Part shown: positions 45,379-56,946 of the stretch, piece after piece
Layout: the number at the start of each line of letters is the position of its first letter
How positions within the stretch are numbered: position 1 is the first letter of the stretch
Assembly (NCBI GenBank): GCA_013339765.2
Contig: CM023448.1
Span: 281,477,717-281,541,716 of the forward strand
Reading direction: 5' to 3'
Length of the DNA: 64,000 nt
Source of the DNA: Haemaphysalis longicornis
Lineage: Eukaryota > Arthropoda > Arachnida > Ixodida > Ixodidae
Program-made: the position numbers and the translations under genes
Notes under the pieces: model-generated
The model's input: the letters and a program-made list of their open reading frames with translations, nothing else
What the model was told of the DNA's origin: nothing
Databases searched by the model: none

Positions 45379-46813
45379 TCTGGCCGCATGTGTGCGGCGG
45401 CCTGGCCTTGCCCTTTCGCGGTGTACGTTGCTGCAGTTGCTATCGGCGGCACGTGACTTTTTATCGGCGGTGAACTCGCAGCCGCACGGAAAGAATCGTG
45501 CGCTCGTTCCCCTGTGATGCACCGCGCACTGTTCATCCAAAAAGCGCCGTATCAGATGTGCCCCCGCTGGTGCCGGGTCTTATTTTGCGGCGGTGGCTAG
45601 CTGCCGGCGGCATGTGAAAAAGACATTTTTAACCGATACAGAACTCGTGCACAAAACGCTTCAATCATGTGACCAGTTCAGCTTGGGGCGACGCGTGGTG
45701 GAGAGCGGCAACGTTGGCAAAACATGCTCCGCCGCGGCTCCGAGCTTTTTAGCGCTGGAGCGAGCGCCATTTCTTTGACAATCTCAAACATCGGTTGCCT
45801 TGGCAACAAGGCACAAACCGCTCCAGAAGTCAGTTACGGTTGCGTGATCCCGGTTCAGCTCGGGGCCCCACCTCGCGACATGTGGGCACTGCAGGCGTGC
45901 CACTCACTCCCATTGGGAAGTGCAAGATGCGTTTGGCATTACAGGAGGCGATGGTGTGTGTGTTGTGGACGCCTTTGTTTCGCGATGAAATGCGACGTTG
46001 TGCTTCTGCGGGTGGATAGTGCTTCCCGTGGTCTGGATTATCTTTCTTGAGCGACGTACGACTCAACCTCGCATGGGGTATGTGCAGTGTGCGTGGCTAA
46101 AAGCCATCTCGGCTTGTGCGCCAGAGTTACGTGACTTGCTGTTCGTCCCCGCAAACCGCGCGCGAGGTGAGTGCCGAATTTACGACGGACAGGAGGAGGG
46201 AACCCATCGTCTGTCAATCGCGGTTCAGACTTGCAACGCATGTTGTGGCGTTGTGTTTGTTCTAAACGCATCTCTGGATTGTTTTGAAGTTGAATAAAAT
46301 GTATGCGTCAAACCCGGACATTCGGCTCAGGGCGTTCTCTGCTATTGCACGAAAGAAGTGCCACGGGGCTTCAGCGCTTTCTTTATGGAACGTACTCAGG
46401 TAAGAGAATATCCATGTCGTGTTATGACCGTGTTGCATTCAATACAAACGGTTAAGCGTTTGTTTACACTTGTTTCGTTTGTCGTAAAATGTCCAAGCAC
46501 TCCGGCACTCCGCTGGCAGATCAGCCGGCGAGCCGACGCTGAGCAGACGACTCATTTCTTTGCTGGAAGTGCGTGAAAAAGCCGCTAGCTCATGACGAAC
46601 ATCTGGGAATCGATGATGTAGACTTGTGAATATGGCAGCGTCCAAAAACACGAAGGGAAGGGTGAGAAAAAAGCGACAAACTTTGCAACAAAAGTGTGAG
46701 CGTTCCGCTGCGCGTAAAAGAGTAATACTTGGCACAGATGACATTAACGACCCAATCTAACAATTGCGCTAGTTCATTTAGTGTGCCCAAAACGCCTTTC
46801 AGGGCTCCTTTAA

Positions 46814-47293
46814 ATATCCTTCCCCGAAGAAATCATCGTTGGAATTGAAGTGCTTCAAAAAAATTAAAGAAATTAAAAAATAGGCTTAATATTAGAATAT
46901 GCAGATGAAACTTGCAACCTACAAGCCCGGTTGTTGATGTACAAAATCTTTTTAATTAAGTAGCTTTTTCGTTTTTGCTTTTATATCGAATGTACGCCAT
47001 TATTTGATGCTTCATATATCTTTTTACGTCCGTTGGCGGACGGTCATTCGGACTTTTACATCCGTTTCTGAAACGTCCACTGTACGTCCAAACATGGACG
47101 TATAGTGGCCGTCCAAACTGGGCCTTGGATGTTCGGCTGTATTTCGGACGTCCGTGGTTGCTTGGTTAGGGTACTTATATGGTTAGGGTACTTATAAGTA
47201 CCCTAACCATTTTGCTCGGTGTCCTAACCTTTCATGGGCTATAAGGTTCGAACCGGGCACGGAGAACGGATAAGCTCAGGCGGGTCGGGTCGC
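46814..47293. repeat. Non-coding with GGACGT-rich stretch and perfect 28-bp palindrome
   Basis: At 47181-47208, GGTTAGGGTACTTA and its exact complement abut without a loop. A direct partial copy precedes it at 47164-47180. Repeated GGACGT/ACGTCC motifs lie at 47028-47155. No gene. Confidence 0.55.
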
Positions 47294-47809
47294 TTAAAGG
47301 AGCCATGAAGACAAAATACAAGTTGGGTTTATTAGAAAGACTGCTTAGTCCCGATAACAATGATACCAATATCATCGCAATCTTCGAACAAATAACGGAG
47401 ATATTAAAGAAAACGTTTGAAGCAGTCGCGACCCCTTAGCCAATTTCCCGCAACTTTTCTATGACGTCACGGAACCTTGTTTGTGCGATTGGCGGCCGCC
47501 TAACTGTCCTGTCGCGACGACACATGACTGGATGTCTGTAATGGGACCTCTAGTTCCATTTGACCGCATCACGTGAATGCTAACGTGCAGTTAACGCACT
47601 GAAAATTATGTTTTATTGTTGGCCGTATGACGTCATTCTTGCTCATAACACGTCACTGGCGCAAAATTTGAAAGTTTTTAAATACTTCTTGTTTTTTTTT
47701 TTTCGTTAAAAAAACATCTTTTGTGGCTGTAATGGAGCTGAGTCAGATACTAAATCCTAGTTCTTTCAAAATTAAACGAAGTTGTATTTTCTCTTCATGG
47801 CTCCTTTAA
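47294..47809. mobile_element. TTAA-flanked MITE, 508 bp
   Basis: TTAA at 47294-47297 and 47806-47809 flank inverted ends AGGAGCCATGAAGA. Pairing continues, with two mismatches, through AAAATACAA. No transposase. The sequence between is AT-rich in the centre. The TTAA target and short identical ends point to mobilisation by a piggyBac-type enzyme (inference). Confidence 0.8.
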
Positions 47810-48884
47810 ACACCTGCAGTGCATCTTGCCCTGTTCTCTCGCCGTGCACAAATATTGTGACGCCGCAAACGTGCCCGAAAGAGTGCGGGGCGACGGCACC
47901 CTTTAATGCCCCGTTAATACCTGTGCTACACGGCCGTTTCAAAGGCCTTCCGAAGGCCTTTGAACCAATTGTCTATCGAGTGTCCCATTGTAAATATATA
48001 GGGCGCACTTGAAGGTGAGCGTTCAACTGCCAATCTAAAGTTGCCGTGTAGCACAGGTATAAATCTAGCAATGCTGAAACGTGTAGGCCAGCGATTAATT
48101 ATTATGATAGCAGAACGTGCAACGCACATGCGAAAATCAAGCCTCACTAGAGCCGCTAATGCTACGGAGGCACAAGCGTGCTACAAGCTTCCAGAACAAA
48201 TACAACTCAAACAGTACGACGCCACTGATCGGACAAGTGCAAGGATCGCGGAGGCGCCGTAGCGCCGCTGCCAAAATCGCGCCGGGGCGCGCGCGTGCGT
48301 GTGGGTGTGTGTGTGGGCATGAGTTGGTGATGGGGTTGGGGACAACGAACAAAGGAAATGCGGCAGTAGAGTCCGCTTATTGGTTTATGCATGTACAAAC
48401 AAAGTAAGTTCTGTCCCGCATATATGTTTACAGCGCATATGAACGCAAAATTTTTGCGCAGGGCACGTACCTGCGTTTCGCTGGTACATTGTTTATATGT
48501 TTATAAAACGCCGCCTAATCTTAGGCATAAATTGTTTCTTGTGTATTAACAAACAGTTGAGGCAGTACCCAATGTTAACATAAGGAACAGAAACCCCCTG
48601 TAGCCCAGTTCACAAATGCTCTGTCGAAACTCTGCTCCGACGCCACAAGTCACTGTTTTGGGTTTACGGTCGTTTAATGCAAATTCAAGCTCCAAGATAC
48701 TTGAACCAATAGGCCGGGAAGTTAAAAAATAAACTTGCAGTCACGTGCGAACACTAAACTGCAAGCTAAATCGCGGAACTGGCAAGCGCCGCTGCCGCGC
48801 GATCAATTCACAATGCTTCCGACAGCCCGCGCGGCCGAAGAGTGTCCTCCTTTGACGTCACGAAGGGCGTAACGTTGGCTCATC
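47810..48884. other. Non-coding, nothing recognised
   Basis: A local inverted pair (GCTACACGGC at 47925-47934 and GCCGTGTAGC at 48044-48053) with a near-identical CCTGTGCTACACGGC context suggests a small foldback repeat. GT-rich run at 48290-48315. Confidence 0.35.
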
Positions 48885-49018
48885 GGGCAGCTGGCCACGA
48901 CCTAAGTTCTACAGCGATTCCAGGCACTCTATTTTTATTGCTTTTTATTACACTGGACGCGAAAATGCGCCGGGCACACGACAGGCGCACCGAGGGAGCT
49001 GCGCGTATACCACCAGCA
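48885..49018 (+). repeat. Partial copy of the 43977-44117 repeat
   Basis: TCGGGCAGCTGGCC, TTCTA-AGCG, CAGGCACTCTATTTTTAT and GGACGCGAAAATGCG are shared in order with 43977-44117, same orientation. Confidence 0.6.
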
Positions 49019-49049
49019 AGTAAAATAATTGAGTTGAAAAGAAAAATGG

Positions 49050-49135
49050 GTAAATTTGGGTAAGTGGGATTCAAACCCGAGGCCTTCAGAATGCAAGGTA
49101 AGCACGCGTCCTCACGCTACGACAGCTTTAGCTGA
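49050..49135 (-). repeat. tRNA-like SINE head
   Basis: On the minus strand, B box GGTTTGAATCC (49067-49077) lies about 45 bases after GTCAGCTAAAGC, an A-box-like block. The spacing fits a tRNA-derived SINE. No tail is clear. Confidence 0.4.
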
Positions 49136-49390
49136 CTAAAGGTGGACCAATGCATTGTCGCAAGCTTGTAATTATTAGACACGTGCACTGAGTCCTACAT
49201 GAGTTGAGTATGCTAATCATTAAAAGCGCAATTAGGGGAGTGGCAAGGCACGTTCCTGCAAAATGTCCATTTTGTTTGGCAAGCAGCAGTAGCGCTATCC
49301 ACCGAAACGTGCAACCATGGGGCCCCAATCGCTAGATGACACCAGAGCAGTGCAATATGGGTATGTGCTGGCCTGACGCAAGGCCTAACA

Positions 49391-49990
49391 TTTTTTTTTT
49401 AGATGCAGAGCATCTGATTCACTCGCCTTGTCCCTCCGGCGTCGTCGTCGTCGTCGGCGTTGTCCGCCCCTCCCCCATTCTCCTCGCCGCGCCAGCTGCG
49501 CTCTCCGCCGCTCACCCCTCTCCTCTCCGATAGCGAACACTCTCTCGCGAGGGGCATTGAATTGGATTCGATTGTATTGGCTTGGCTTGGCTTGGATTGG
49601 ATTGGATTAAAGTGGATTATGTTGGATTGTGTTGCGTCATAGCCGCGGCAGACGCGCTGGGGCCGGCGCATGTGCAGTACTCTCTTCCGCGGTTTCCTCT
49701 CCTTCGGGCGCGCTGCGCATATAACCGGTGTGCCGTTCTCCGGCGAAGCAACATGCACGCTTGGCTCAAACACCTAGAGTCCACGCCGCTTTACAAGTAC
49801 GCCAACGTCGTCATCGACTGGGACCGGCTTACGCAGTCCCCTCAACGTTATGCGCGCTATAAAACGCGGTGCCTGTGCCGCTCCGCTCCATCGTTCCAGC
49901 GCCGTTCCTCCGCTGTCCAACGCTGCAACGTATACCCCCTATGCGTCGCATCTACACAGGGGTTCCCGCGAGGGGAGGTGGGAGTTTTTT
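49391..49990 (-). repeat. Interspersed repeat family X, reverse copy
   Basis: Reverse-orientation relative of 44926-45378: TTTTAGATGC end at the left, CGATAGCGAACACTCTC, TTCGGGCGCGCTGCGCATATAA and TTCCCGCGAGGGGAGGTGGG at the right. A TTGGATTGGATT-type short repeat lies at 49560-49632. Confidence 0.6.
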
Positions 49991-50167
49991 GAGCTCTGCC
50001 GCCATCAATCAGTACGCGAGGAGACGGGTACACTCTACCACGTCACGTAGGCGCGCCCGCAGCGAACGCGAAATTGGAGCCGGCATATGGGAGCAGAGGG
50101 AGCGAGCAAATCTCAAGGAGTCGTGGACTAAGGATCCCATCCATCTGTGCTGATTATAATAAACTTT

Positions 50168-50172
<5 letters not shown>

Positions 50173-50217
<45 letters not shown>
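50173..50217. repeat. (TC)n microsatellite after a polyA signal
   Basis: About 45 bases of TC repeat directly after AATAAACTTTTAT. The same AATAAA/AAAGTTT plus (TC)n tail ends the LINE at 54677, so this may be a LINE 3' tail in plus orientation. Confidence 0.5.
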
Positions 50218-50221
<4 letters not shown>

Positions 50222-51028
50222 GGCCCGATGAACGAGTGCAGGTTACAGCTGTGCCTCGTTAAGCCTAGGATTGGCCAAGGCTCTCATGGTAGCGGAGAGG
50301 AAAAAAAAGCACAAAAGCAAAAGGGGAAAAGGATAAGACGACACGTACGGTAATCGGACACTATTGATTTCGCATTCAGTGCTACATCATAGGCGCTTAA
50401 GGCGTTCTTGCTATTTCTTCACAATACCTAAAGATGTATTCTTTTCACTTCTATCTATCAACCCAAAGTTGGTGTCTGTAACTGCGAGACAAAGCTGCAT
50501 TTAATTCTGCGACCACTTGTTACGGTTTCATGTGTGTTATTCCTTTGGTTTTGTTCTTTTTAAAATCCTAATCCTCTCTGCACTGCCTTGCGGCCTCAAG
50601 AGTGAGTTGAATGAAAACATCACTGCGAAGCTTGCAGCCCCATAATGGTAGCATAAATATGTTAGCCGCAGAGCTCGAAATGGTATCTTTAAAAGTTACT
50701 AGATGCAAAAAAAAAAAAAAAAAAAAAAAAAACTTTAGAGACTAAGTTTTACGGCTGAATGTCGCATTTACTGCATTTACGCAACAGGCCTAGAGCCCAC
50801 TTTGCCTCCAATGAAGGCTTTAATCTCCCTCTCTGAAGAAAACAAAACCATACTGCCTATGGTGAGGTAAACCAGTTGGCAGAGGTGGCCTACAGCTGGC
50901 ACCAAACCTGCTTACATAGGGACATGACGACAACAAATTCAAGGATTCAAACACATCCTGAACACCAGTTTTCCTACTTACATGTATAACCGCCATTGTA
51001 TTCCCCTCAGCTGCGTTTGCAGTCGAGG
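50218..51028. other. Non-coding, A-run at 50707-50732
   Basis: AT-rich. The 26-base A-run after AGATGC resembles a SINE tail. Nothing else is recognised. Confidence 0.3.
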
Positions 51029-51315
51029 CGCCACGTTAGGGGCGCAAAAATGTGGTGTGGGTCTGACTCGGACGGTCCTCCACACGCGGCCGCCGCACCT
51101 ACGGCGCCGTCGTGGGAGGCGGGTAAGACACAAAGGCAACCGACGCCAAACTCCGAGGAGGTTTATTCCTAAAACCATTCCAGCACTCCTGCCTTCTACG
51201 TCGTCGACGGGTCCCGCGTTACCCGAGCGGCCGGAGCCGTTCGACTGCGGCGCTACCAGTGGGCGATAGTCAGTCCAGGCTGGAGGTGGAGGGCGCTTTT
51301 CTCTCACGGAGCACA
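51029..51315 (-). mobile_element. Probable LTR with adjoining primer-binding site
   Basis: On the minus strand a 265-bp segment starts TGTGCTCCGTG (51315) and ends CCACACCACA (51051), with AATAAA at about 51162. Immediately after the end comes TTTTTGCGCCCCTAACGTGGC, resembling the primer-binding site and leader of arthropod LTR elements (TTGGCGCCCAACGTGGGGC). No gag or pol follows at 50-51 kb, so it is a 5' LTR remnant. The edges are inferred from TG...CA and the primer site. Confidence 0.5.
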
Positions 51316-54300
51316 TGCTGTGTAGATGGCTCGGCGAATGGGCGCTGTTACCCAGCGTTCCCCGCGCGCCGGAGCCTACTCACCTCGGCGGGCACGTCGG
51401 CGGTACTATTCCGTCGTCTTTCTCGTCTGCTTTAGCGACGGTTGTTTTCGCCCTGTCTTGGCGCAGCTTCGCGTCCATTGCGCGCTTTCTTCGCACGGCT
51501 TGATTAACTTTTTCGACAGAACCTCCTGGGTAACCCGGATCCGACGGAATTCAATGGTCGCGCGGCAAAGATACGTTAAGGATTGGTTTGCAGGGCTGGA
51601 AAACAAGACCACATACAGACATCTGGCCGCTAGAGAAACGCTACCTTTTGCGCACTGATTGCCACAAATGGGACTCCGTCTTCTAAATTGGTGAATACCA
51701 ATTCGGTTGTGTTTTAAAGAACGAAACGAGCACGCGATGCCATGTTGGGGGATGGCGGTCGCGGGATTGCTGGGTACGGAGCTAACGGAGAGTGTGAGGG
51801 GCTTTCTCGGCTTGGCGATCTTTTTATATTCAGATTGAAGCGCAGAAAAATGAGCGACGAGTGATCTGTGGACCTTTCTCTATTGCCCACATTTGCGAGC
51901 GACTTCGTAAATACGCATTATGCATCGAAAAAGCAGTCAGGGAGGCACCGACAGGAAAGCTTTTGGAGGCTGTCGCGTTTCTTCTCTTTTTTTTTTTTGG
52001 CTTTGAGAACACAAACATTGAAAGTACATCCGTGTTGGTTCGCATCCTGCGCGTTTCTCAGGAGGTCATTCCTGAAACGCTTCGAAATTTGCGGGCTGTC
52101 CTGAGGTTGAAATGGGGAGGGGGGCACTCGCGATATAGCTACACGCTAAGGATCCTCTGGGACGCAGAGGAAACCTGCAAACGAAAAAAAAAAAAAAAAC
52201 ACTCAACAAAATAAATTGCATACCTGGCATTTTTTAACAGAGCTGTTTTAGCTGGCCGTATAATGTGTAGCGCGTAACGTGTGCGGCGTGTAACGTGATG
52301 CATTGCCAATAACTTACCAATAAATTGCCAATGAATAATTAAATTACCAATAAATTGCCGAGCGCTGGTGAGCGAGTGCCTCGCGGTAACCGCCGAGCAT
52401 CCCCTGCACACTGCAAAGGCCGCGGCTTTAGCAAAAAAAAAAAAAAAAGAAAACTGCGAAAACCTTAAAGGTGGTGGTGGTAACACGCATTTATTTTATG
52501 TACAGGGGATACAAAGACGCCATGTTACGCTTTAGCGAATTTTGGTGTCTAGGGGGAGAGGGATTAGGTAATGGGAGTTGGGGAAAAAGTACGATACATC
52601 CAATGGTACTTCCAATTAGGTGTGAAATTAAAGGAAATGGTGAAGACCAGAGTCCTCGACGAAGTTTCGTAGAGCTACGAGCAGGCGCCGTTCTTCGCAA
52701 GAGCGAGAAAATGCCGAGCGCTCGTGAGCGCGTGCTTCACGGCGACCGCTGAGCGTCCTTTGCTCGTGCCGTGGACAACAAAACTGGGTGCACACTACCG
52801 CTTAGAAAATCCCGCTCGAAAAATTTGATCTTGGGAAAATAGGCTACGGTCGAACAGCAGGCGACGAGCGGTAAATGACCAATATACGGAATTACTACGT
52901 ACGTTACTTGCGCTACTCATCGCGGTACGTGAAGGTTGCAACTCCGATCCCTTATTTCCTGTAACGTTTGGCAAACGAAAGAATGCGTAGTACTTCCATA
53001 AAAGCCTACCGAACGTCCAGAATAAAAACAATACGCGGGCGCGCAAAGCACGAACGGCAGACTCGATCAGAACTCTACCCGCACGATAAAGTACGGGCTG
53101 ACCGATGCAGTGCGCCTTAACTACCACCAGGGAGGAGTGCTCCGCGGCAAATACAGGGCTAGAAAATAGCTCACTTTGGGACCTTTTTAGTCCTGCACAT
53201 ATTTTTAGTTTCGTGACTTTGCATGCGATCTAGCTATATTACTGCGCGAAGGGAAGTCGACACCCGCAAGCGAGTTCACGCAGGGCTCGAGTCATGCTTC
53301 CGTTGATAAAAAAAAAAAAAAAAAAAAGATGTGTAAGCTATTTCCGCGGTTGTCCTCGTATAATCTTTGTGCACAGCAAGTTACACGGCATGCAATCTTG
53401 GACAACGATAAATGCCGGTGTGCGCGTCATTAACCCCGGGCTATCATGTACACAGCTGTATCCGGAGATCCGGGAACCCCCCACATGGCGGAATCGCACG
53501 CGGTTCCCGCAAGAGGGCGCCAGTTTTTGCATAAGGTCTATTACCAAAGGCGAAAGGAGCAACTGGTTTTGATAGATAGCGACTATAAAAGTTCCCTCAG
53601 CTTTCTCGCAATTTTCAAACTTACTAATGAACAGCTCACATGCCGAATTGCTTCCGTGTCTGCGCTTGTGTCGCGCGGCGGTGTAGCCCCGAGCTAGCAC
53701 ATCAGGATGGCTATGTTCCGCTGTATCACCATTCGAAAGACGCTCCTCTCCGTTCTCTTTCTGCCGACGCACGGCCGGTCTAAAGCGGCGGCGTCCGCCG
53801 CTCTAGCCCGGCTGTGGCCGACGCTGTTGCATTCAGGACGCCGCCACCGCGAATCCCAGGTCACGGCTGGCAGAATCTCTGGTTTCACTCTTTGTAGAGC
53901 TACGTGTGTGAATTCAAGTGACGTCGCATGGGCAATTATTGTTGGTGTCGTTTACAGCTTTTCTTTCCAACCACCTTCACAGAGTGGATCAATTGGAGCC
54001 AATTTATTTACTATATCATTACATGCAAACAGCTTTGTGAATATCGTCCCAGTATTTTTCACCTCGCTGCACATTGGGGGATAGAATTGTAAAATTGGCC
54101 TGAAACCGTATGTAAACTTCCACAGATGACGCACCAAAACACGAAAAATGTTACTTATCTAGCGCTGTCTTTCACAAAGACATGGGCGGTTGATAACATT
54201 TACTTTCAAATCAAACACTCTACAAACGCAAATGCTTTGTTTCGGGACTGAAAAAATGCAGTTTATTGTTTAGGACAGGAGCAGTTTCTGGAGCTCTCGC

Positions 54301-54669
54301 TGTTTCCGAGGACCACGGCCGATCCTTGTGCAGGTGTATTTGTTACCACGAGCAAGGCTGATTTTAGTTAACTAGTGAGCGAGCCAATAGTCGCACAAAT
54401 GTTTATACCCGCGCGTAGAACAGCTCAAGTTAGGTCGTCGAACTTTTGGAGAGGTCTGAGGGGTGGAGGCGTTGGACCAGCCAAAATACGGCAAATATTG
54501 GACGCGGAAGTGCAAGTGGGGAAGAATAGATGAAAAATCCGTTTTTTTTTCTGTGACAGATGCAATAGGGTCAATGTACAAAGTGGGCGTTTCGCGATTA
54601 GTTTTGGAGAAAAAATATTATGTATTTTTACGTAAAAAAACTCTTGCTATCTCCAGAACCATCGCAAGC
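51316..54669. other. Non-coding with scattered repeats
   Basis: A-runs at 52184, 52434 and 53304 look like retroposon tails. A diverged direct repeat lies at 52358-52410 and 52713-52765 (GCCGAGCGCT, GAGCG, ACCGC-GAGC). GGTGGTGGT at 52471-52480 may be a LINE tail. Frames at 51326-51658 and 53707-54084 have no domain. Confidence 0.3.
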
Positions 54670-56640
54670 ACGTGTAGAGAGAGAGAGGGAGAGAGCGAAA
54701 AACTTTAATGAAGACCCGCAAGGTTAGCCGAGCCGTCGCGCTGGCTTGCTACACTAGATAGAAAAAAAGAGAAACAAAACGAAAACAAAAAAGAAAGAAA
54801 ACAAAAAAGCAATAAAAATGAAGATGTCATTTGATGCACCCAAAGCTTTCAATCACAAAACTCTGTCCAGTTCTGTGCTCCGAAGAAACTCCAAGAGAGT
54901 TTTGATTGCACGTGCAGCCTGACTGAGACCCGACCAAGGTCCCAAAAAACAGCCCTTAGTTCAAGTCCCGCACCAAGCTGCCTGCACAAAGTGGAACCCC
55001 GCTGATACGCCCCCAGGACTTACGACGACCCGTTTCTTACGACGGATCGACGCGGTCCCGGCAAACTCCCCATAGAAACAATGCATCAGAAACCCCGATG
55101 ATATGACGTTCGGATGCACACGGTCCGCGTCATACGACGGACCCTGGCGCGGATAAACCACTGCTTTTCCCATATTTTACACCACTTCGCCGCCTCGTCT
55201 TGACCTTCTTTATTCTGCACCCCCGTTTGATGCTGCTTGGTGTGCAAACGTCCGCAGGCGGGTCAGACCACTTACTGAAGACGGAAGCAAGCAGGCGGGT
55301 TCTCGTGAGCGGGAGTTAACCTGCGACGGCCCCACGCAGCAGCAGTACGCCAACGCGCCAACCGCGAGAAGTCAAAGTTCAGGTGGCTGGCGGAGCGAAG
55401 CACTTACGACGCAGCCCACGGCGATGACCGGACAGCCGTTTCCCCGCCCGCTCAATCCAAGTTTCTTCCTTTCACGACGCACTTTCTCCCTATATCTCTG
55501 CTTATGAAAAGCCGCGTTGTCACTCCGCTCTTCCCTTTGCTAGAGCGCCTCAATTCACGCGCGTCCGCCGCAAGGGTGGAGCAAAATACAGGAGGCGATG
55601 GTGGGAGACACGTACCGTTGGCATCGCCATTTTGGGTACCTCGCTGGCCGCTGCAGCAAGTCACTGTAAGACCGCGCTAGAGTATTCTAGTTCACTGTAA
55701 CCGCGCTATAATTTTCGCCGCAACACGGTTTACTCGCGAAGGTTGAATGATCTTATCTATTTCGCGTTGCTGGGTCTTGTGGGAAACGAAAACAGCTATG
55801 CGTTGACACTGTGACCCAATTGCGATGGCACGGGACCGTTCAAAGGATGTCTCCACGTATGGCAATGCTGTTTCTGTTCATCTCCGCCTTGTACTATCGT
55901 TCGCTTCGCTTGCCTTGGCAGTTTAACACTCGCCTTTTCCTCTTAATTTGCTCGACCACATCGGCCTTATATCTCGTAGCGCGCGGCGCTTGGCTGGCGA
56001 TCTAGCTGGAACCCATAAGGGGAGGAGCCACAACATAGGCGTTGCTTTTTTTAACTTTTTATTTCAGCTAAAGGCTCGCAAATAACGCGAGAACGCGCTA
56101 AACATAGTAGTTTAAATAATTTCTTAGCCCACCTCTCGCGTGAGGTGAGACCATCTACACCGCACCCCGGTCGCACGACACCCCGATCATACGACGCTTT
56201 CTCGCGCTCCCTTGACAGTCGTGTTATCGGGGTTCCACTGTATTTCTATCTGTGTACGGTGTACTTTTGGCACACGCATATAACATGACGAATGTCTTCT
56301 CGTGAGCCACATGTGGAACAAAAAGGTGAGGATGCGTGTTGAATTTTGTAGAGGCAATGTCCCGTGTAGGTCACATTCAAGCGCAGCCTATGCAGAATGG
56401 CTTCCTCGCGCTTGCTGAGTTCAGGTGGCATTACGAAGGTACACTTAGGATCAATCGCGTGAAGAGGTGCGTCAGTCCAGATAGACATCTGCGCTTTCCA
56501 TGCGGTTGATAAGGCGAGTATATATTGCCGCATCCTTTCCCGTGAATGGGATCGGCAGAGCTTGAGTGCACAGACTGTGGGCAGATGAGGCGGCTTTGTC
56601 AGCTGCGTCGTTGCCGGCAACTCCGCAGCAGTAGCGTCGC
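54670..56640 (-). mobile_element. I/R1-type LINE 3' part, split by a DNA transposon
   Basis: The minus strand encodes the end of an RNase H domain (GVAGNDAADKAA, about 56590-56635), TRLINRMESADVYLD, then LRLNVTYTGHCLYKI and the knuckle CSTCGSREDIRHVICVC (about 56280-56330). It then breaks off at 56241. After 1.25 kb of pogo/Tigger-like DNA it resumes with RRQLGAGLEL and LGPWSGLSQAARAIK...FLRSTELDRVL and a stop (54853-54945). The 3' UTR has an ATTAAAG motif and a (TC)n tail (GA-rich on the plus strand, 54676-54700). The RT and endonuclease are absent. Confidence 0.75.
54989..56240. mobile_element. Pogo/Tigger-like element inserted in the LINE
   Basis: The right end in reverse starts CAGTGGAACCCCGATAACACGA (56219-56240) next to TA. 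The left end reads AAGTGGAACCCCGCTGATACG (54989 onward). Both are followed by repeated TACGACG/CGTATGA motifs in the outer 200 bp. About 1.25 kb. The only long interior frame (55811-56005) is hydrophobic and lacks transposase motifs, so it is non-autonomous. The adjacent LINE halves confirm the boundaries. Confidence 0.7.
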
Positions 56641-56946
56641 TAGGGGGGGGGGGGGGGGTACCAGCCGCCTCGGTAGGGGGGGGGGGTGCCACTCGTGCCT
56701 CTCCAGTGTCTTTAGTGGACGTCGAAAACTGGAAGACGACTGCCACTAAACTGCCGCTGCCTATTCAAACTCTCCCCCATTTTCAGTATAATGGGGCAAG
56801 ACAAGGAGAATTATGACATTCAAAAATGCGTGGGGGATTATCCGATAATGTGCGCGGCGTGGAGAGTTACCGCGATGCCACTGGAGGGTGTGGTGCGCAA
56901 GTTTGTTCCTTCCGGGGGGGGGGGGGGGGGGGGGGGTGATAGTACA
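56641..56946. repeat. Poly-G tracts
   Basis: G-runs at about 56642-56658, 56677-56687 and 56917-56937. CAGTAGCGTCGCTAGG before the first resembles a hAT-type end, and it truncates the LINE RNase H, but no second end was found. Confidence 0.4.

Larger units (their letters stand above)
43705..46813. mobile_element. Possible large TTAA-flanked element
   Basis: TTAA at 43705-43708 is followed by AGGGGTCCTGAAAT. TTAA at 46810-46813 is preceded by the inverted form of AGGAGCCCTGAAAGG. The ends pair over about 11 of 14 bases. It would contain the nested 43803-44660 element and a family X repeat. Frames at 45724-46744 show no transposase. Tentative: the two ends may belong to unrelated copies. Confidence 0.3.

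Noticed and set aside
44913..45536. Minus-strand frames of 166 and 207 codons
   Set aside because: They cross repeat family X and a GA microsatellite; the reverse copy at 49.4-50.0 kb does not keep the frame.
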